NCBI GenBank assembly: GCA_050331815.1 | Contig: JBHJGM010000002.1 | Span: 186,001-250,000 of the forward strand | Reading direction: 5' to 3' | From: JBHJGM01 sp050331815 | Lineage (GTDB): Bacteria; Verrucomicrobiota; Verrucomicrobiia; Opitutales; JBHJGM01 | DNA length: 64,000 nt | Shown here: positions 59,637 to 64,000 of the stretch, one piece after another | Numbering within the stretch: the first letter of the stretch is position 1 | How the letters are laid out: every line of letters starts with the position of its first letter | Position numbers and translations under genes: made by a program | The notes under the pieces: generated by a model | Told to the model about the DNA's origin: nothing | What the model saw: only the letters and a program-made list of their open reading frames with translations | The model's database searches: none

Positions 59637-60347
59637 GTGAGCCAGCCGAAAAAAGAAGACTCCAGAATTGCGCCCGCACCCAACGCGGAGGATGCCGGTA
59701 CCAAGCAGATTGAGGCCGGTCGCTACGGCGATATCCAGATGCAGGCCCTGCACACACAGCTGGCGCGCGAGAAGGAAGAGCCAACCGAAGGCTTCTCGCC
59801 TATCCCGATTTTTCTGCTCTTCATTTTTGGCGCGCTGATGTTTTGGGGCGGGTTGCATATGGTCAGCAGCGCTGGCGAATTTCGCGCCGACATTTTCGAC
59901 CCTAACAAAGTCATCGCCGACGAAGGGGGCAGCGACTTGCCCGACTACTCGAGCCCGGAGTGGCTCCTGGCCCGGGGCGAAACGCTTTACAACCAAAACT
60001 GCGTGACCTGCCACCAGGCCGACGGCAACGGGGTAGCCGGTAACTTTCCGCCACTGAACGGCTCGGAGTGGGTTGGCGGTGACCCTGCCCGCATAACGAA
60101 GATCGTTCTCAACGGCCTGGCTGGCCCCATCGAAGTCAAGGGCAACGAATACAACGCAGCCATGGTGGGTTACGATTTTTGGCGGGATCGCGATATCGCC
60201 GCAGCGGTATCTTACGTGCGTAACTCCTGGGAAAACGAGCACCCCCTGATTACGCCGGACGAAGTGAAGGCCATCCGCGATTCGTTAGGTGGACGGACTT
60301 CGCAGTGGAGCGGTCCCGAATTGCTTGAACTGTATCCGCTGGACTAG
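59637..60347 (+). CDS. Membrane-anchored monoheme cytochrome c (in the CcoP position)
   Basis: The protein has 236 residues, starting at GTG 59637. One TM is near 55-75 (FSPIPIFLLFIFGALMFWGG), then a linker and a cytochrome c domain with CVTCHQADGNGVAG. Canonical CcoP has two hemes; this protein has a single CxxCH, so it is either a reduced third subunit or a separate electron carrier between ActE and CcoO. It is the last gene of the cluster, 12 bases after ccoO. Confidence 0.87.
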   Translation: MSQPKKEDSRIAPAPNAEDAGTKQIEAGRYGDIQMQALHTQLAREKEEPTEGFSPIPIFLLFIFGALMFWGGLHMVSSAGEFRADIFDPNKVIADEGGSDLPDYSSPEWLLARGETLYNQNCVTCHQADGNGVAGNFPPLNGSEWVGGDPARITKIVLNGLAGPIEVKGNEYNAAMVGYDFWRDRDIAAAVSYVRNSWENEHPLITPDEVKAIRDSLGGRTSQWSGPELLELYPLD

Positions 60348-60426
60348 CGGTTCAGGCTGAGGGTTTGGTTACCCGCAGTGCGTTAACGGGCCGGAAGCGT
60401 TGCCTGTACGGGCGTGCTGCATGCGC

Positions 60427-61425
60427 CTAGTCGCCCAAGTACTTTCCGGGTATCAGGTAGTTGGATACATAGTCAGTGACGGCCTCGGTCAGTGGGGTAA
60501 TCGGATTTTCGTAGCCGTCCTCGCGTAGTTTGGTGATGTCCGCGCAGGTGTGGTATTGATACTTGGCCCGCAGTGACTCGGGCATGTCGATGAACTCGAT
60601 GCGGCTTTCTTTTCCGAGCGCGGCAAAGATGGGTTCAACCAGTGCCTTCCAGGTGTTCGCCTCGCCGGAGCCCAGGTTGTAAAGGCCGCCGCATTTCAGG
60701 CGCTCGGCAAGGTAGAGGGTCATCTCCACGGCATCCTTCACGTAGAGAAAATCGCGCTGCTGCTCACCGTCCGCATAGTCCGTGTGGTAGCTCTTGAACA
60801 GCTTCACGGAGCCATCGTCACGGATTTGTGGATACGCCTTGTGGACGACGGAGCGCATGTCTGCCTTGTGGCCTTCGTTGGGCCCGAAGACGTTGAAATA
60901 CTTCAGGCCGACGATGCGGTCGAGCACCCCGCAGCGTTGGGCGTACAGGTCGAAGAGGTGCTTCGAGTAGCCGTACATATTGAGCGGGCGCAGCCGGTGC
61001 AAATTGAGGTCCCGGTCGTCCATGCCCTGGCTGCCGTCGCCGTAGGTTGCAGCGGACGAGGCGTAGACAAAGCGGTTGCCTCGTTCCAGGGCCCAGCCTG
61101 CCAGCAGCTTGGTGTATTCGTAGTTGTTCTCGATGAGGTAGCGGTTGTTCGTCTCGGTGGTCGCGGAGCAGGCACCCAGATGAAAGACGGTTCGGATCTC
61201 ATCGAGGGCGCGGGGGGCCTCCTCGATGACATCGCCCAACTCGTCGCCTTCAATATAATCGTGAAAGCGCAGCGGGACGAGATTTTTGAACTTGTCGCCC
61301 TCGCCCAGCAGGTCGCAGACAAGGATGTTGTCGAGCCCACGCTGGTTGAGCGCCCAGATCAGGGCGCTGCCGATAAAGCCGGCGCCGCCAGTGACGAGAA
61401 TACGGCCCTTGCTCAGATCATGCAT
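60427..61425 (-). CDS. hldD: ADP-L-glycero-D-manno-heptose 6-epimerase
   Basis: The protein has 332 residues and is an extended short-chain dehydrogenase. Its dinucleotide motif is RILVTGGAGFIGSALIWAL; it also has VFHLGACSATTETNNRY (characteristic of HldD) and the catalytic Y-x-x-x-K in MYGYSKHLFD. It makes the final heptose precursor for the LPS inner core, so the organism has a Gram-negative outer membrane with heptose LPS. It starts the minus-strand block opposed to the respiratory cluster and is separate from its upstream neighbour by 12 bases. Confidence 0.94.
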   Translation of the reverse strand: MHDLSKGRILVTGGAGFIGSALIWALNQRGLDNILVCDLLGEGDKFKNLVPLRFHDYIEGDELGDVIEEAPRALDEIRTVFHLGACSATTETNNRYLIENNYEYTKLLAGWALERGNRFVYASSAATYGDGSQGMDDRDLNLHRLRPLNMYGYSKHLFDLYAQRCGVLDRIVGLKYFNVFGPNEGHKADMRSVVHKAYPQIRDDGSVKLFKSYHTDYADGEQQRDFLYVKDAVEMTLYLAERLKCGGLYNLGSGEANTWKALVEPIFAALGKESRIEFIDMPESLRAKYQYHTCADITKLREDGYENPITPLTEAVTDYVSNYLIPGKYLGD

Positions 61426-61437
61426 GCGTCGAGGAAA

Positions 61438-61944
61438 TTAAAGTTTTCGGCTGTAGTGATATTCTTGATACGGCATCGAGCCATCATTGCCCGTGCGGAC
61501 TGCGCCACGCTGAAATCCCCAGTGCTCGAACAGGGCGTGCGCGTGGCTGAAGCGGGTGTCCGACCAAAACTCGACTCGCTGAAACTCGCGGGCGCGTGCC
61601 CAGTCGACGGCCCAGTCCATCAGCTTTCGGCCGAGGCCTTGCCCGCGCAGATCGCGTCGCACGTAAAACCGCTTGAACTCGACGACGCCCTGCGCACGAT
61701 CAAGGGGCCGCACCGCGTGCGTGCCGGCGAGCCTGCCGTGCGTGTCATGGCAAACCATGAACGCCCCTTGGGCACTCAGGTAGGGTTCAGGCAGCGTGGT
61801 CAGGTCGACGTCGTAACCCTGGAGGAAAACTCTGTCCCCAATTTCCCGATACGCCGCGTCGACCAGCGCGCTCACGTCTTCGCGATCGCTGGCGGTAACC
61901 GGACGCATGGCAAAGGCCGCTCGATTGGAGGTAAGCGCGGTCAT
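61438..61944 (-). CDS. GNAT-family N-acetyltransferase
   Basis: The protein has 168 residues. The acetyl-CoA motif A is YVRRDLRGQGLGRKLMDWAV (R/Q-x-x-G-x-G/A), with a hydrophobic strand before it and FSHAHALFEHWGFQRGAV near the end. The substrate is unknown, as usual for this family. It overlaps proC by four bases (ATGA), so it is co-translated with it. hldD follows after 12 bases. Confidence 0.88.
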   Translation of the reverse strand: MTALTSNRAAFAMRPVTASDREDVSALVDAAYREIGDRVFLQGYDVDLTTLPEPYLSAQGAFMVCHDTHGRLAGTHAVRPLDRAQGVVEFKRFYVRRDLRGQGLGRKLMDWAVDWARAREFQRVEFWSDTRFSHAHALFEHWGFQRGAVRTGNDGSMPYQEYHYSRKL

Positions 61945-62744
61945 GCCTGGGCAAGTTCGAGCGAGCGCCGGTGGGCGGCCCGGGTCGCCTCCGCCAGCAG
62001 CTTGCGCAGCTCCGCTTGCGTCATCGACTGCAGGGCAGCCTCCGTCGTGCCCCCTTTGGAGGTAACGGCATTGCGCAGTTCCTCCGGATCGGTCCCCGCA
62101 GCTTCTAGGAGACGCGCTGCGCCGATCACTGTCTGCCGTGCGAGCCGGTCGGCGACGTCAGGAGCAAGGTCGAGCCCGACGGCGGCCTCGCGCAGGGCAG
62201 CGGTGAATTCAAACACGTAGGCCGGGCCGCTGCCGCTGATAGCAGTTACAGCATCCAGTTGAGCTTCTGGCAGCTCGAGGGCTTCGCCCAGCGCCCCCAG
62301 CAAGCCTTCCACGATGGCACGGTCTTCCGGTTCGAGTGGGTGCAGCGGCGCAAACGCCGTAATGCCCGCACCGACTTGGCCAGGTGTGTTGGGCATCGCT
62401 CGCACGAGGTTGCGCGCCTTGGGGAAACGCGCCTGCAGGCGTTCTAGGGTCGTGCCCGCCAGGATGGATACAATCAGCTTGCCCGTGGTGTGCGCGGTGT
62501 AGCTGGTATCGAGTGCGTCGAGTTGCTGGGGCTTGCAGGCGAGGACCAGCGCGTCGGTTTCCGCCAGCATGGCCTGCGCCTCGGCGAAGTAGGTGATGCC
62601 GGTTCGCTGGGCCAGTTCGCGGCCGGTCGGGTCGCTGCCGCAGGTGCAGGCAAGCGCCTCAGGCGCGTAGAGGCCCTTGGCCAGCAGCCCGCCGACCATG
62701 GCCGAAGCCATCCTGCCCGCGCCAATAAAGCCCATGCGATTCAT
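61941..62744 (-). CDS. proC: Pyrroline-5-carboxylate reductase
   Basis: The protein has 267 residues. The N-terminal dinucleotide motif is MGFIGAGRMASAMVGGL, and NLVRAMPNTPGQVGAGITAF and DAVTAISGSGPAYVFEF follow, with SKGGTTEAALQSM near the end, the conserved ProC stretch. It catalyses the last step of proline synthesis, reduction of pyrroline-5-carboxylate. Typical length. Confidence 0.95.
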   Translation of the reverse strand: MNRMGFIGAGRMASAMVGGLLAKGLYAPEALACTCGSDPTGRELAQRTGITYFAEAQAMLAETDALVLACKPQQLDALDTSYTAHTTGKLIVSILAGTTLERLQARFPKARNLVRAMPNTPGQVGAGITAFAPLHPLEPEDRAIVEGLLGALGEALELPEAQLDAVTAISGSGPAYVFEFTAALREAAVGLDLAPDVADRLARQTVIGAARLLEAAGTDPEELRNAVTSKGGTTEAALQSMTQAELRKLLAEATRAAHRRSLELAQA

Positions 62745-62791
62745 GGGCCGACGCTAGGTAAGCGGCGGTGCGGCGGGCGAACAAAAAACGC

Positions 62792-63958
62792 TCAACTGGC
62801 GGGGAACCAGAGCGTTGCGCAGACGCCCCCGTCTGTCTTCTCGGCGACGTTGAGGTCGCCACCGAGGTTTCGCGCGGCGTGCCGCGCCATCGTCAGGCCC
62901 AGCCCGCGGCCCACCGTCACCTTGGTCGTGATGAAGGGGTCGAAGAGGTTTTCGCTCACCTCCCCGGAGATGCCTTCGCCGCGGTCGTGGATGCGAACGA
63001 AAAGCTGGCGGTAGGCCTCGTCGTCGTCAGACAGTTCGACTTCGATCCAAACAGGTTTCTCGGGCGCTTCCGGCAGGTACGATTCCCAGGCGTTGGTCAG
63101 CAGACGCTCGAGTATGCTTTCAAAGACCTCGGTGTTTGTCGAAAAGGTGTAGTCGGGCGGCAGATTGTTGATGATGGGAACGTCCCCGTCGAAGTCCTGC
63201 TCGTTGCGGAAGCGGGTGATGCTGCTGTCGAGCAGGGTGCCGAGGTTGGTGCCGATCAGATCGAAGCTTTCCTCGGAGGCGATGCTGCTGAGTTTGCTGA
63301 TGATCTCGACCATCCGGCGGACCGAGGTCTCCATCAGGTTGACGCTACGCTTGACCTTCTCGGGGTCGGCGATGCCGATCTTCAGCAGGTCAACGTAGCC
63401 AACCAGCACGCCCAGCAGGTTGTTCAGGTTGTGTGCGACCCCTTGGGTCACGGCCCCCACCGCGGCGGAACGGCGGGATTCGCCCAGGCGGCGCTGCAGA
63501 TCGACGTTCTCGCGGTAGGTGCGCCGCAGACTGATTTGCGTGCGCACCCGAGCGGTGGTTTCTTCCAGGTCGATAGGCTTGGTGATGTAGTCGACCGCTC
63601 CAGACTCCAGACCGTGCAGGCGCCCTTCCTTAGAGACGCTCGCGGTAATGAATATAACGGGGATGTCCTTGGTCTCCTCGGCGGCGTGCAGACGCGAGCA
63701 TACCTCGTAGCCGTCCATGCCCGGCATCATCACATCCAGCAGAATGACATCGGGGCGAAAATCGGGCACCATGGCCAGGCAGGTGGGCCCGTCCAGCGCC
63801 GAGGCAACTTCCATGCCCTCAAGCTTCAGCTTGCGTTCCAGCAGGGTGATGTTGACGGGTTGATCGTCGACAACTAGGATCCTCGGCTTGCGAAAATGAC
63901 TCATGGCCAGGCCTGCCGTCAGGGAGCCGGCGGGCGCACTGTGTGGGTTTTGGTTCAT
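62792..63958 (-). CDS. Receiver domain-histidine kinase fusion protein
   Basis: From ATG 63958 (M10 of the longer frame) the protein has 388 residues and is soluble. An N-terminal receiver domain has the phosphoacceptor D75 in VILLDVMMPGMDG. A short helical linker leads to a HisKA-like region with H176 in GVAHNLNNLLGVLVGYVDLL and a HATPase domain with LLTNAWESYLPE (N-box) and GRGLGLTMARHAARNLGG. There is no sensor or TM, so it probably receives phosphate from another kinase and acts as a relay or kinase. A separate start at 63985 is possible. Confidence 0.92.
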   Translation of the reverse strand: MNQNPHSAPAGSLTAGLAMSHFRKPRILVVDDQPVNITLLERKLKLEGMEVASALDGPTCLAMVPDFRPDVILLDVMMPGMDGYEVCSRLHAAEETKDIPVIFITASVSKEGRLHGLESGAVDYITKPIDLEETTARVRTQISLRRTYRENVDLQRRLGESRRSAAVGAVTQGVAHNLNNLLGVLVGYVDLLKIGIADPEKVKRSVNLMETSVRRMVEIISKLSSIASEESFDLIGTNLGTLLDSSITRFRNEQDFDGDVPIINNLPPDYTFSTNTEVFESILERLLTNAWESYLPEAPEKPVWIEVELSDDDEAYRQLFVRIHDRGEGISGEVSENLFDPFITTKVTVGRGLGLTMARHAARNLGGDLNVAEKTDGGVCATLWFPAS

Positions 63959-64000
63959 GATTAGGGGCTTACCAGTCAACCTCATCGGTTGAGAGCCCCG

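Noticed and set aside
60784..62220. Plus-strand open frame of 478 codons across hldD, the GNAT gene and proC
   Set aside because: It spans three well-recognised minus-strand genes and has no domain of its own.

Overview
The window looks like about 64 kb of chromosome (roughly 60% GC by eye) from a motile, Gram-negative member of the Verrucomicrobiota, most likely class Opitutae. This placement is an inference. It rests on flagellar and chemotaxis genes, LPS heptose synthesis (HldD), Alternative Complex III joined to a cbb3-like oxidase, a large FtsX/OPT-like operon of a kind I associate with Planctomycetes and Verrucomicrobia, and a carotenoid cyclase domain. I saw no rRNA, tRNA, CRISPR array, insertion sequence or prophage.

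Layout. (1) 1-9.5 kb: motility and signalling. It holds the end of flgL, then fliW-csrA, a chemoreceptor with a c-type heme motif, an operon of a membrane-anchored P-loop NTPase with cheD and two HDOD genes, cheW, and an unknown ORF. Four sites here resemble sigma-28 promoters, with TAAA/TAAG and a CCGATAA-like element 15 nt apart. (2) 9.5-14.3 kb, minus strand: a large hybrid histidine kinase, a one-TM protein and a prepilin-like protein. (3) 14.3-27 kb: housekeeping and metabolism. It holds a lycopene-cyclase domain overlapped by a beta-propeller gene, rpsO-pnp, surE, a DUF4174-like protein, an ATP-grasp-like protein, prfB with the classical +1 frameshift site, cysH, a CCA-adding-type enzyme and an amino-acid permease. 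(4) 27.0-40.7 kb, minus strand: one compact eight-gene operon of two OPT-like membrane proteins, a soluble unknown, a PqqD-like protein, an FtsX permease, two LolD/MacB-type ATPases and a 1691-residue FtsX protein carrying a metal-site-less M28 peptidase-like ectodomain. This is the best candidate here for an undescribed system. (5) 40.9-47.8 kb: hemW-like, a lipoprotein, a small frameshifted secreted-protein gene, a GH5-like hydrolase, an exo/endonuclease/phosphatase protein and a P1B ATPase. (6) 48.1-60.3 kb: respiration, with actABCDEF, a small membrane protein, ccoS, ccoN, ccoO and a monoheme cytochrome c. (7) 60.4-64 kb, minus strand: hldD, a GNAT acetyltransferase, proC and a response-regulator/histidine-kinase fusion.

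How the parts fit. FliW and CsrA form the known flagellin/translation switch. CheD, CheW and the receptor belong to chemotaxis. The P1B ATPase and CcoS probably supply copper and assembly functions to the oxidase encoded downstream. The Act complex should oxidise quinol and pass electrons through its own hemes and the monoheme cytochrome to the CcoNO oxidase. The 27-41 kb operon most plausibly builds an envelope machine that moves or remodels a peptide- or lipid-like substrate; its substrate is unknown.
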